NCBI RefSeq assembly: GCF_030653815.1
Contig: NZ_JAURYQ010000038.1
Location: forward strand, 1 to 64,000
Direction of reading: 5' to 3'
From: Rhodoferax sp.
Lineage (GTDB): Bacteria; Pseudomonadota; Gammaproteobacteria; Burkholderiales; Burkholderiaceae_C
DNA length: 64,000 bases
Position numbers and translations under genes: made by a program. Position 1 is the stretch's first letter; each line of letters starts with the position of its first letter. Positions 19,309-28,672 of this stretch are shown here, piece after piece. The notes under the pieces were generated by a model. That model saw nothing but the letters and a program-made list of their open reading frames with translations. It did not search any database and was not told the DNA's origin.

Positions 19309-19929
19309 ATGGGCACCATCCAGCGCCGAATATATTTGTGTTCGCAAGATCCGCGTCGTCGCGAATTGCTCAAACAGATCGGCATCAATTTCGAAGTGCT
19401 GCTGTTGCGCTGTGATCCTCGCCGCAGTTCGGATGTCAACGAAACGCCGTTGCACGATGAGTCGGCAGAAGTTTATGTGCGACGCCTCTGTCAAGAAAAA
19501 GTCCGTGCAGGTTCGGAATCGCTGCGCTTGCGTAATCTGCCGCTTTTTCCGGTGTTGGCCGCTGAAACCGTCATTGTGTTCAACGGCCAAATTCTTCGCA
19601 AGCCGGTCAACGCCAATCAGGCAGCTGACATGTTGCGTCAGTTATCCGGCCATGAGCATCAGGTTCTGAGTGCCGTTGCGGTGGCCTTGGGCAATCGAAC
19701 TGAAGTTGCGCTGTCGGTCTCTTCGGTACGGTTTGCCAGGCTCAGTGAAGACCGCATCAGCCGCTATCTGCGCAGTGGCGAATATGCCGGCAAGGCCGGT
19801 GCCTATGCGATGCAGGGTTTGGCCGGCGCCTTTGTTGAGCATCTGGCAGGGAGTTATTCGGGTGTGATGGGGCTACCCTTGTCTGAGACGGTCGATCTGT
19901 TGCAGCGGTTTGATTACCCGACACCCTGA
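19309..19929 (+). CDS. Maf-family nucleotide pyrophosphatase (YhdE-like), divergent active-site motifs
   Basis: IYLCSQDPRRRELLKQIGINFEVL, LSGHEHQVLSAVAVAL, GEYAGKAGAYAMQGLAGAFVEHLAGSYSGVMGLPLSETVDLL. Confidence 0.85.
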   Translation: MGTIQRRIYLCSQDPRRRELLKQIGINFEVLLLRCDPRRSSDVNETPLHDESAEVYVRRLCQEKVRAGSESLRLRNLPLFPVLAAETVIVFNGQILRKPVNANQAADMLRQLSGHEHQVLSAVAVALGNRTEVALSVSSVRFARLSEDRISRYLRSGEYAGKAGAYAMQGLAGAFVEHLAGSYSGVMGLPLSETVDLLQRFDYPTP

Positions 19930-19967
19930 ACACGGTCATGCCCAACGGCGTGGTGTCGTGATTGGCC

Positions 19968-21452
19968 TTACAGCCCCAGCGTCTGCCAGAGTGCGTCAAC
20001 CTTGGCGGTGACCTCCGGGCTCATGGTCAGCGGCCGGCCCCACTCACGGCTGGTCTCACCGGGCCACTTGTTCGTGGCGTCAATCCCCATCTTGCTGCCC
20101 AGCCCGCTCACCGGGGAGGCAAAGTCGAGGTAATCGATGGGCGTGTGGTCGGCCAGCAGGGTGTCACGCGTCGGGTCGACCCGGGTGGTGATGGCCCAGA
20201 TCACGTCGTTCCAGTCGCGCGGGTTGATGTCGTCGTCGACCACCACAATGAACTTGGTGTACATGAACTGGCGCAAAAAGCTCCAGATGCCAAACATCAC
20301 GCGCCGGGCGTGGCCGGGGTAGGCCTTTTTGATGCTGACCACCGCCATGCGGTAACTGCAGCCCTCGGGCGGCAGGTAAAAGTCGGTGATCTCGGGGTAC
20401 TGGCGCTGCAGCAGCGGCACAAAGAGTTCGTTCAGCGCCAGCGCCAGCATGGCCGGCTCGTCGGGCGGCTTGCCGGTGTAGGTGGAGTGGTAAATGGGCT
20501 CACGCCGCTGCGTGATGCGGTCAACAGTGAAGACCGGAAACTCGGCCTGCTCGTTGTAGTAGCCGGTGTGGTCGCCAAACGGACCTTCCAGCGCATGCTC
20601 GAAGCCGCTTTTGTGGTTGGCGTCCGGGTAGATGTGACCCTCCAGCACAATCTCGGCAAAGGCGGGCACGCGCAACTCGCTGCCCAACGCTTTGACCAGT
20701 TCGGTGCGGCTGCCGCGCAACAGCCCGGCAAACTGGTATTCGCTCAAACTGTCGGGCACTGGCGTCACCGCGCCCAGAATGGTGGCCGGGTCGGCACCCA
20801 GCGCCACGCACACCGGGTAGGGTTGGCCCGGGTTCTGCTGGGTGTGGTCGCGGAAGTCGAGCGCGCCGCCGCGGTGCGGCAGCCAGCGCATGATGACCTT
20901 GTTGCGGGCCAGCACCTGCTGGCGGTAAATCCCCAGGTTTTGCCGCGCCTTATGCGGCCCTTGGGTAATCACCAAGCCCCAGGTGATGAGTGGCGCCACA
21001 TCGCCGGGCCAGCAGTGCTGGATCGGCAGCCGGGCCAGGTCGACGTCGGTGCCTTCCCACACCACGTCCTGACACGGCGCGCTGTGCAACTCCTTCGGTG
21101 CCATGCTCCACAGCGTCTTGACCAGGCTGCCCATGCCCATGAGTTCTTTGAACCTCTTGGGCGCCTCGGGTTCCTTGAGCGTGGCCAGCACATGGCCAAA
21201 CTGGCGCAACTCGCTCACGTCATTGACGCCCATGCCCAAAGCGACGCGGCGCGTGGTGCCAAACAGGTTGCCCAGCACCGGGATGTGGTGGCCGGTGGGC
21301 TGCTCGAACAGCAGGGCCGGGCCGCCGGCGCGCAGCGTGCGGTCGCACAGGACGGTCATCTCCAGGTGTGGCGACACCTCGGCCTGGATGCGCTTGAGCT
21401 CGCCCAATTGTTCGAGTTGGGTGATGAAGTCTCGGAGGTCGCGGTAGGCCAT
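19968..21452 (-). CDS. ubiD: UbiD-family decarboxylase
   Basis: [23 protein letters not shown]...; GVGDHTGYY-type [44 protein letters not shown]. Confidence 0.95.
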   Translation of the reverse strand: MAYRDLRDFITQLEQLGELKRIQAEVSPHLEMTVLCDRTLRAGGPALLFEQPTGHHIPVLGNLFGTTRRVALGMGVNDVSELRQFGHVLATLKEPEAPKRFKELMGMGSLVKTLWSMAPKELHSAPCQDVVWEGTDVDLARLPIQHCWPGDVAPLITWGLVITQGPHKARQNLGIYRQQVLARNKVIMRWLPHRGGALDFRDHTQQNPGQPYPVCVALGADPATILGAVTPVPDSLSEYQFAGLLRGSRTELVKALGSELRVPAFAEIVLEGHIYPDANHKSGFEHALEGPFGDHTGYYNEQAEFPVFTVDRITQRREPIYHSTYTGKPPDEPAMLALALNELFVPLLQRQYPEITDFYLPPEGCSYRMAVVSIKKAYPGHARRVMFGIWSFLRQFMYTKFIVVVDDDINPRDWNDVIWAITTRVDPTRDTLLADHTPIDYLDFASPVSGLGSKMGIDATNKWPGETSREWGRPLTMSPEVTAKVDALWQTLGL

Positions 21453-21479
21453 GGTGATGAAATGAATGGGGGTCAGATT

Positions 21480-21492
21480 CCAATTAAATTGG
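21480..21492. repeat. Palindrome CCAATT-A-AATTGG next to a GGGGTCAGATT motif, upstream of ubiD
   Basis: Read directly; 6-bp perfect arms. Confidence 0.4.
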
Positions 21493-21537
21493 GCGTAGCG
21501 TTGCGGACTGCCTGCCTTGCGGGTTTTATAGCGGAAT

Positions 21538-22122
21538 TTACAGCCCGTTCCAGCGAACGGCATCGGCCTGCGGCAGGTCCAGCAAATCGAGCACCCGGCT
21601 CACCGTGTGACCCACCATCTCGTCAATCGTCTGCGGCCGCTGGTAAAAACCCGGCACTGGCGGAAAAACGATGCCGCCCATTTCGGTCACGCTGGTCATG
21701 TTGCGCAGGTGCGCCAGGTTGAGCGGTGTTTCGCGCACCATCAAAATCAGCTTGCGGCGCTCCTTGAGCATCACGTCCGCTGCGCGCGTGATCAGGTTGT
21801 CCGACAGGCCCAGGGCCACGGCCGCCAGGGTGCGCATCGAGCAGGGGGCGATCACCATGCCGTCACAGCGAAAGGAACCACTGGCAATCGTGCTGCCAAT
21901 GTCGTGCACCGGGTAGGTCACATCGGCCAGGGCTTCGACCTCGGCGCGCGGCAGGCCCAGCTCCTGCTGCACATTGAGCCAGCCCGCGTCGGACACCACC
22001 AGGTGCGTTTGCACATCAGCCAGCTCGCGCAAACCTTGCAGCAGGCGCACGCCGTAGACAGCACCGCTGGCGCCAGAGATGGCGACGACGATACGTTTGC
22101 TGGGCTCGACTGTTGTGGGCAT
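21538..22122 (-). CDS. ubiX: Flavin prenyltransferase UbiX
   Basis: [65 protein letters not shown]. Confidence 0.95.
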   Translation of the reverse strand: MPTTVEPSKRIVVAISGASGAVYGVRLLQGLRELADVQTHLVVSDAGWLNVQQELGLPRAEVEALADVTYPVHDIGSTIASGSFRCDGMVIAPCSMRTLAAVALGLSDNLITRAADVMLKERRKLILMVRETPLNLAHLRNMTSVTEMGGIVFPPVPGFYQRPQTIDEMVGHTVSRVLDLLDLPQADAVRWNGL

Positions 22123-22128
22123 GGTGAA

Positions 22129-22623
22129 CTAGCGCGGCTTCAGGTTGGCGAACAGCGACTTGAAGTGTGCCCGGGCCTGCGCCAGCACATGCGGCGGCCT
22201 GAATGACGCCAGGTTCATGACCGGCAGCTCGATCGCGTCGATGGTATTTTTCACCAGCAGGCCGAGTTCGGTGTCGCCCTCCATGGCCAGGCGGCGGTTG
22301 AAAAACAGCGTGTCGGGGTCTTCCTCGCGGCGTGCCAGCTTGACGAAATCATGCGCGCTGGCGCTGATGGTGAGATCGGCCGTGCCGGCGTTCTGGCAGG
22401 CGACAAAACGGCCGTTGCGCCATTCAAAGTCAAAGGCCCAATGCGCGTCCAGCACACACAGTCGCAATTTCTTGCCGATCAGCATGCTCGTGACGTCGGC
22501 ATTGAGTTGCTTGGCCAGCGCCAGATTCAGGGCCGTGACAAACAACATCGAGCCAGGCAAGCCAGGCAGCCGCCCCAGCAGTTGTCCGACAGGTTTCGGG
22601 ATCAGCCATGTTTTTTCGCTCAT
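22129..22623 (-). CDS. ubiT: SCP2-domain ubiquinone accessory protein UbiT
   Basis: SCP2-like FEWRNGRFVACQNAGTADLTISASAHDFVKLARREEDPDTLFFNRRLAMEGDTELGLLVKNTIDAIE, immediately next to ubiV/ubiU. Confidence 0.88.
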   Translation of the reverse strand: MSEKTWLIPKPVGQLLGRLPGLPGSMLFVTALNLALAKQLNADVTSMLIGKKLRLCVLDAHWAFDFEWRNGRFVACQNAGTADLTISASAHDFVKLARREEDPDTLFFNRRLAMEGDTELGLLVKNTIDAIELPVMNLASFRPPHVLAQARAHFKSLFANLKPR

Positions 22624-22634
22624 CAAAGACTCCT

Positions 22635-23546
22635 TTAAGCCGGAACCGCCACCGCCTGGGGGCTGACCAGCTCCAGCCCGGGTTTGCCGTACCAGTAACC
22701 GTTGCAAGGCTTTTCAACCATCAGGCCCAGCAGCTCGGTGTTGGCCGTGGCTGGGTCGGCACGGCCCTGCATCACGCTCTTGAACAGGTCGATGATGCGC
22801 TGCGTGTGTTGTGACTGTGGGCTGATGCGCACCACGTCCACCCCCATTTCCTGCATGGCAGGCAACTCGGGCAGCAGGTTGTGCACGCGCGCGGATTGGG
22901 TCTGAATACCGTTGAGCACCAGGAATTCCTCGTTCTCGCGGGTGCGCATCAGCAGGCCATCGGGGTGTTCGATGCACTTGAACTGGCAGTCGTCCTTGGG
23001 CAGATTGCAGTGCCGCGCGGTAAAACAGCGCGCTGAAAACGCCAGCGGCATGCGGCCGTAGGCAAAGACCTCGGTTTGCAGACCCGCCGGGCTGCCAGCC
23101 AGCAGCAAGCTCAGGTCGTCCCTGCCCATTTCCAGTGGCATGACCCAGCGCTGCAGCCCCAAGGCCGCCATCCATTGCAGCGTGGGCAGGTTGTAAATGT
23201 TGAGGTGCGGCCCGGCGACAAAAGGCACCTTGCCCTCCAGGCAATGCACCGCGCCCATATCGTTGGCTTCGACCAGATAAGTTCCGTTGGCGCAGATCTT
23301 GTGCAGCACCGTGACATCGGCACCTGATTCGATCAGCACCTGGGTCGACAGCACAACCTCCTTGCCGGCCTCGCGTAGCACCGCCGCAATGTCGAGCCAG
23401 TCGCTCAGGCGCACCTCGTGGCGGCGTGAACAGACGGCTTCGCCCAGGTAAACAATGTCCATCGGCGACTGTGCCACGGCGTCGTAAAAAGCCAGCACCT
23501 CGTCGCGCGGCCAGTAGTATTGGATGGGGCCTAGAGAGAGTTTCAT
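22635..23546 (-). CDS. ubiV: U32-family protein UbiV (O2-independent hydroxylation)
   Basis: MKLSLGPIQYYWPRDEVLAFYDAVAQSPMDIVYLGEAVCSRRHE; Cys cluster ARCFTARHCNLPKDDCQFKC. Confidence 0.92.
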   Translation of the reverse strand: MKLSLGPIQYYWPRDEVLAFYDAVAQSPMDIVYLGEAVCSRRHEVRLSDWLDIAAVLREAGKEVVLSTQVLIESGADVTVLHKICANGTYLVEANDMGAVHCLEGKVPFVAGPHLNIYNLPTLQWMAALGLQRWVMPLEMGRDDLSLLLAGSPAGLQTEVFAYGRMPLAFSARCFTARHCNLPKDDCQFKCIEHPDGLLMRTRENEEFLVLNGIQTQSARVHNLLPELPAMQEMGVDVVRISPQSQHTQRIIDLFKSVMQGRADPATANTELLGLMVEKPCNGYWYGKPGLELVSPQAVAVPA

Positions 23547-23548
23547 GG

Positions 23549-24601
23549 TTACTTCCACGGGCGATGGTAAGCGCCGAGTGTGTGCTGCTGGCCTTCGGCG
23601 ACCTTGTCGAGCGCGCTGAACCAGGCGGTTTTGGCGTTGTAGTGGTGCGGGTTGGCCTGACAGCTGTCAATGGCCGCGCGCCAGACCTTGGTGACCTGTG
23701 CCACGTAGGCCGGGCTGCGCTGGCGGCCCTCGATCTTGATGGCGCGCACGCCGATTTTCATCAGGTCAGGCAGCAGCGAGAGTGTGTTCAGGCTGGTGGG
23801 CTCTTCGATGGCGTAGTAGTTTTTTTCGTCACCGACGTCAAAACGGCCCTTGCACAGCGTCGGGTAACCGGCGTTTTCGCCGGGCGCGTAGCGGTCGATC
23901 AGCACGCCGTTCAAGCGCGACTCGCGGCCCTGCGGTGTCTCGACCCAGCGCACCGCTTTGGGTGGTGAACACACGCCATTGGTGTTGGGTGCCTCGCCGG
24001 TGGCGTAGCTCGACAGGGCACAGCGCCCTTCGACCATCACGCACAGGCTGCCAAAGCCGAACACCTCGATTTCGACCGGGGTTTTTTCGATCACCTGGGC
24101 GACCTGGGTGATGGAGAGCACGCGTGGCAGCACGGCGCGCGCAATGCCAAAGTGCTGGTAATAGAAGTCCAGCGCCTCGTAGTTGGTGGCCGAGCCCTGC
24201 ACCGACAAATGCAGGCGCAGTTGCGGCTGGTGGCGGGCTGCATAGGCCATCATGCCGGGGTCGGCCAATATCACGGCATCAACACCACTGTGGGCGGCCC
24301 GGTCCACGGCGCGCTGCCAAAGTTCGGCCTTGGCCGCCTGCGGGTAGGTGTTGAGCGCGACAAACACCTTGCGCTGGCGGTCATGCGCGTAGCGAATGCC
24401 GGCCTCAATGGCGGCTTCGTCAAAGTTCAGGCCGGCAAAATTGCGTGCATTGGTGGCATCGCGAAAACCCAGGTAGACGCAGTCCGCGCCGTTGTCCACG
24501 GCGGCCTTGAGCGCGGGCAGGCTGCCGGCGGGGCAGACCAGTTCCATGGGCGTGGACGCGGCGGGTCGTGTTGGGGGTATGGGGTCAGCAACTGTGTTCA
24601 T
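23549..24601 (-). CDS. ubiU: U32-family protein UbiU (O2-independent hydroxylation)
   Basis: MELVCPAGSLPALKAAVDNGADCVYLGFRDATNARNFAGLNF; FGSLCVMVEGRCALSSYATGEAPNTNGVCSP; ENAGYPTLCKGRF; TLGAYHRPWK. Confidence 0.95.
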   Translation of the reverse strand: MNTVADPIPPTRPAASTPMELVCPAGSLPALKAAVDNGADCVYLGFRDATNARNFAGLNFDEAAIEAGIRYAHDRQRKVFVALNTYPQAAKAELWQRAVDRAAHSGVDAVILADPGMMAYAARHQPQLRLHLSVQGSATNYEALDFYYQHFGIARAVLPRVLSITQVAQVIEKTPVEIEVFGFGSLCVMVEGRCALSSYATGEAPNTNGVCSPPKAVRWVETPQGRESRLNGVLIDRYAPGENAGYPTLCKGRFDVGDEKNYYAIEEPTSLNTLSLLPDLMKIGVRAIKIEGRQRSPAYVAQVTKVWRAAIDSCQANPHHYNAKTAWFSALDKVAEGQQHTLGAYHRPWK

Positions 24602-24676
24602 GGAGATTTGAAAAGCGCCTTGGGCGCGAAGGCAAAGTCAAGCGGCAGAGCGTAACCATGCTTGGCTTCCAAGTAA

Positions 24677-24690
24677 ATGATGCAGGTCAA
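24677..24690. promoter_or_regulatory. FNR-like half-degenerate box ATGAT-GCAG-GTCAA upstream of ubiU
   Basis: 8 of 10 consensus positions of TTGAT-N4-ATCAA, 76 nt from the ubiU start. Confidence 0.35.
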
Positions 24691-24754
24691 GCTATTCAAA
24701 AAAATAAAAAACTGGTGACAATCAGTCTCTCCTTATATTCTGGTCTTCGCCCCC

Positions 24755-25930
24755 ATGAACCGACACCTCTGGCTACTGGCCATCTGCCAAGGCCTTTTCC
24801 TGACCAACAACGTCACTTTTATCGCCATCAATGGCCTGGTCGGTTTCAGCCTGGCGCCGCTGGGCTGGATGGCCACGCTGCCGGTGATGGGCTACGTGGT
24901 GGGCGGCGCGTTTTCGACCGGGCTGGTGGCCAAAAGCCAGCACCGCTTTGGCCGCAAGACGGCGTTTCAAATGGGCTTGGTGGTGGCGGCCTTGAGCGCG
25001 CTGCTGTGCGCCTATGCCGCCTGGAGCAGCAACTTCTGGCTGCTGTGCACGGCCACGCTGATTGCCGGCTATTACAACGCCAATGCCAACCTGTACCGCT
25101 TTGCCGCCGCCGAACTGGCCAAGGTCGGTTACAAGGAAAAAGCGGTGTCGATGGTGATGGCCGGCGGCCTGATCGGTGCCGTGGCCGGACCCAATCTGGC
25201 TGCGCAAACGCGCACCCTGACCGATGTGCCTTTCATGGGGGCTTACCTGGCGCTGGCCGGCGTGGCGCTGCTGTCAATGGCCGTGCTGGCCTTCATCACC
25301 TTTCCCCCTTCACCGGCCAAACAAGCCAATAACGAGGGCCGGCCGCTGCGCGAGATCATGCGCCAGCCGGTGTTTATCGTCGCGGCGGCCTGCGGTGCCC
25401 TGGGTTTTGGCGTGATGAACCTGCTGATGGCGGCCACGCCGCTGGCCATGCAGCAGTGCAGCCTGCCGTTTTCCGATGTGGCGCTGGTGCTGGAGTGGCA
25501 TGTGATCGGCATGTTTGCGCCGGGCTTTTTTACCGGCCACCTGATCAAGCGCTTTGGCGTGTTGCCGATCATGGGGGTGGGTGTGCTGCTCAATGCCGCG
25601 TGTATTGTCGTGGCCCTGTCGGGCGTGGACCTGCACCAGTTCCTGATCGCGCTGTTCCTGCTGGGCGTCGGTTGGAACTTCTTGTTCACCGGCAGCACCA
25701 CCTTGTCGCTGCAAACCTACACCCCGGCCGAGAAAGACCGGGCCCAGGGGGCGCTGAATTTCTTTGTGTTTGCCGTCACCGCTTTAAGCTCTTTTGCCTC
25801 GGGCGTGCTGGTCACCACCCAGGGCTGGCAGCTGCTCAATGCAGGCTCGCTGATCCCGGTGGCCCTGACTGGCGCAGCCCTGGTTTGGCTCAAGATGCGG
25901 CCCCAAGCCGCACCGCTCCATTCCCTGTGA
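24755..25930 (+). CDS. MFS transporter
   Basis: 12-TM-like hydrophobic protein, MNRHLWLLAICQGLFLTNNVTFIAINGLVGFSLAP..., KSQHRFGRKTAF loop. Confidence 0.88.
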   Translation: MNRHLWLLAICQGLFLTNNVTFIAINGLVGFSLAPLGWMATLPVMGYVVGGAFSTGLVAKSQHRFGRKTAFQMGLVVAALSALLCAYAAWSSNFWLLCTATLIAGYYNANANLYRFAAAELAKVGYKEKAVSMVMAGGLIGAVAGPNLAAQTRTLTDVPFMGAYLALAGVALLSMAVLAFITFPPSPAKQANNEGRPLREIMRQPVFIVAAACGALGFGVMNLLMAATPLAMQQCSLPFSDVALVLEWHVIGMFAPGFFTGHLIKRFGVLPIMGVGVLLNAACIVVALSGVDLHQFLIALFLLGVGWNFLFTGSTTLSLQTYTPAEKDRAQGALNFFVFAVTALSSFASGVLVTTQGWQLLNAGSLIPVALTGAALVWLKMRPQAAPLHSL

Positions 25931-25955
25931 CCCAGCCGCTATGATTCGCTTCTGA

Positions 25956-25984
25956 CAGGGCTCATTCAGAGGCCCTGCTTTTAA
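25956..25984 (+). terminator. Rho-independent-like terminator after the MFS gene
   Basis: CAGGGC-TCATTCAGAG-GCCCTG followed by CTTTT. Confidence 0.55.
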
Positions 25985-26003
25985 CCACCTGGAGACATAC
26001 CTC

Positions 26004-27029
26004 ATGCAAAGAAGACACCTGATTGCCGGCGGCCTCGTTGCTGCCACCCTGCCGCACTGGGCGCTGGCGCAAGCGCTGGAAAAGCCGAAAGTCACGCTGG
26101 CCGTGGGCGGTAAAAACCTGCTGTATTACCTGCCGCTGACCATTGCCGAGCAGTTGGGCTACTTCAAGGCCGAGGGGCTGGATGTGACCATTGTTGACTT
26201 TGCCGGCGGCTCCAAGGCCCTGCAGGCGGTGGTGGGTGGCAGTGCCGACGTGGTCTCAGGTGCGTTCGAGCACACCATCAACATGCAGTTCAAGGGCCAG
26301 CCCATGCGCGCCTTTGTGCTGCAGGGCGCGGCGCCGCAAATTGTGCTGGGCGTCAACCCCAAGACCATGCCCAACTTCAAGACGGTGGCCGACCTCAAGG
26401 GCAAAAAGGTGGGGGTCTCGGCACCGGGCAGCTCGACCAATGTGATGGTCAATTTTGCGCTGGCCAAGGTGGGCCTGAAACCTGGCGATGTCAGCATCGT
26501 CGGTGTTGGTACCGGCAACGGTGCGGTGGCTGCCATGCGCTCGGGCCAGATCGATGCCATGAGCAACCTCGACCCGGTCATCACGTTGCTGCAGCGCTCG
26601 GGCGACCTCAACATTGTGTCGGACACGCGCAAGGTGTCCGAGTCCGAAAAAGTGTTTGGTGGCCCCATGCCCGCCGGTTGCCTGTACGCACCGCAAGCCT
26701 TCATCGACAAGAACCCGGCCACCACGCAGGCGCTGACCAATGCCATGGTGCGCGCGCTCAAGTGGATCCAAAACGCGGGTGCAGCCGACATCATCAAGAC
26801 CGTGCCCGAGGGCTTTTTACTGGGCGACCGGGCGGTCTACATCGACGCCTTTCTGGCGGCCAAGGGCGCGCTGTCGCCTGACGGCACGATTCCCGACAAA
26901 GGTGCGCAAACGGCCTTCAATGCGCTGGCCAGCGTGGACGCCAAATTGGCTGCCGCCAAGCTTGACCTGAAGGCGGTTTACACCAACGACTTTGTCAAAA
27001 AGGCCAACGCCAAATACCCCAAGGGCTGA
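26004..27029 (+). CDS. ABC transporter substrate-binding protein (SsuA/TauA/NMT1 type)
   Basis: Tat/Sec-like N-terminus, YLPLTIAEQLGYFKAEGLDVTIVDFAGGSKALQAVVGGSADVVSGAFEHTI. Confidence 0.88.
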   Translation: MQRRHLIAGGLVAATLPHWALAQALEKPKVTLAVGGKNLLYYLPLTIAEQLGYFKAEGLDVTIVDFAGGSKALQAVVGGSADVVSGAFEHTINMQFKGQPMRAFVLQGAAPQIVLGVNPKTMPNFKTVADLKGKKVGVSAPGSSTNVMVNFALAKVGLKPGDVSIVGVGTGNGAVAAMRSGQIDAMSNLDPVITLLQRSGDLNIVSDTRKVSESEKVFGGPMPAGCLYAPQAFIDKNPATTQALTNAMVRALKWIQNAGAADIIKTVPEGFLLGDRAVYIDAFLAAKGALSPDGTIPDKGAQTAFNALASVDAKLAAAKLDLKAVYTNDFVKKANAKYPKG

Positions 27030-27030
27030 C

Positions 27031-27840
27031 ATGACGGCGGCCTTGGCGTTGCAGGACGTGGCCTGCACCTTTGTCAGCAAGGACCAGCCCGGCCAGCGCT
27101 ACACCGCGGTCCAGCAGGTGGACCTGACGGTGGCGGCGGGCGAGTTTGTCAGCGTGGTCGGGCCCACCGGCTGCGGCAAAAGCACGCTGCTCAATGTGGG
27201 CGCCGGCCTGCTGGTGCCCAGCACCGGCTCGGTCACGGTGTTCGGCCAGCCGCTGACCGGCATCAACCAACGCGCCGGTTACATGTTCCAGGCCGACAGC
27301 CTGATGCCCTGGCGCACCGCGCTGGCCAACGTGTCGGCCGGTTTGCAGTTTCACGGCGTTGCCGAGCGCGAGGCCGCCGCCCAGGCCGATGACTGGCTGC
27401 GCCGCGTGGGTCTGGGTGGTTTTGGTGACCGCTACCCGCACCAGATGAGCGGCGGCATGCGCAAACGCGTGAGCCTGGCGCAGACTCTGGTGCTCGACCC
27501 CGACATCATTTTGATGGACGAGCCGTTTTCGGCGCTGGACATCCAGACCCGTCAGCTCATGGAAAACGAGTTGCTTGAGATTTGGCAGGCCAAGAAAAAG
27601 GCCGTGTTGTTCATCACCCACGACCTCGACGAGGCCATTGCCATGAGCGACCGCGTGGTGGTGATGAGCGCCGGGCCTGGCAGCCGCCTGATAGGCGACT
27701 TCCCCATTGACATCGAGCGCCCGCGCGACGTGGCCGAGATCAAGACCTCGCCGCGCTTTTTGCAACTGCACAAGGCGATTTGGGACGTGCTGCGCGAAGA
27801 GGTGCTCAAGGGTTACCAGCAACAGTTGAAAGCGGCCTGA
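27031..27840 (+). CDS. ABC transporter ATP-binding protein (SsuB/TauB type)
   Basis: Walker A GPTGCGKSTLLN, signature MSGGMRKRVSLAQTLVLDPDIILMDEPFSALD. Confidence 0.93.
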   Translation: MTAALALQDVACTFVSKDQPGQRYTAVQQVDLTVAAGEFVSVVGPTGCGKSTLLNVGAGLLVPSTGSVTVFGQPLTGINQRAGYMFQADSLMPWRTALANVSAGLQFHGVAEREAAAQADDWLRRVGLGGFGDRYPHQMSGGMRKRVSLAQTLVLDPDIILMDEPFSALDIQTRQLMENELLEIWQAKKKAVLFITHDLDEAIAMSDRVVVMSAGPGSRLIGDFPIDIERPRDVAEIKTSPRFLQLHKAIWDVLREEVLKGYQQQLKAA

Positions 27841-27844
27841 AACC

Positions 27845-28672
27845 ATGTGGAAATTGATCAAGCCGCACGGCGGTAATTTGTGGCTCTGGCAAGTGGGCCT
27901 GCTGCTGGCGCTGTTTGCCTTCTGGCATGTGATGACGGTACCGGGTCTGATCCCGCCGATGATGTTTGACAACGACAGTCAGGCCGCTTTTTTCTTTGGT
28001 GAACCACTCAAGGTGGCCGAACGCATCTGGGCCTGGTTTGTCACGGATGCCGACATCTACCAGCACCTGGGCGTGACGCTGGCCGAGACCATGATGGCCT
28101 TTGCCGTGGGCGCCGGGCTGGGCCTGGGTGGTGGGCTGTGGCTGGCGCTGGCGCCCATGGCGTCCGCCATTCTGGAGCCCTACATCAAGGCCATGAACGC
28201 CATGCCGCGCATCATTCTGGCGCCCATTTTTTCGGTCTGGTTCGGGCTGGGCATGGGCTCCAAGGTGGCACTGGGTGTGACGCTGGTGTTTTTCATCGTG
28301 TTTTTCAATGTTTACCAAGGCGTGAAAGAAGTGAGCCCGGTGGTGCTGGCCAATGCCCGCATGCTGGGTGCGGATGCGCGCCAGCTGCTGCGCCACGTTT
28401 ATCTGCCCAGCGCCACCAGCTGGGTTTTCAGCTCCTTGCACACCAGCGTTGGACTGGCGTTTGTGGGTGCCGTGGTGGGCGAGTACCTGGGCTCCAGCCA
28501 GGGCGTGGGGTATTTGATTTTGCAGGCCGAGGGCAGCTTTGACATCAACACCGTGATGGCCGGCATCGTGGTGCTGACCGCCTTTGCGCTGGTGCTTGAC
28601 AGCCTGGTGGGCAAGGTGGAAAAACGCCTGATGAAGTGGCAACCCAAGTCCGGGGAGACCGAGAAGCTTTAG
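27845..28672 (+). CDS. ABC transporter permease (SsuC/TauC type)
   Basis: LGVTLAETMMAFAVGAGLGLGGGLWLAL, EAA-like region EVSPVVLANARMLGADARQLLRHVYLPSA. Confidence 0.9.
   Translation: MWKLIKPHGGNLWLWQVGLLLALFAFWHVMTVPGLIPPMMFDNDSQAAFFFGEPLKVAERIWAWFVTDADIYQHLGVTLAETMMAFAVGAGLGLGGGLWLALAPMASAILEPYIKAMNAMPRIILAPIFSVWFGLGMGSKVALGVTLVFFIVFFNVYQGVKEVSPVVLANARMLGADARQLLRHVYLPSATSWVFSSLHTSVGLAFVGAVVGEYLGSSQGVGYLILQAEGSFDINTVMAGIVVLTAFALVLDSLVGKVEKRLMKWQPKSGETEKL

Noticed and set aside
19962-21722. 586-aa plus-strand ORF
   Set aside because: Antisense shadow of ubiD and the ubiX 3' end; low-complexity His/Gln/Arg composition.
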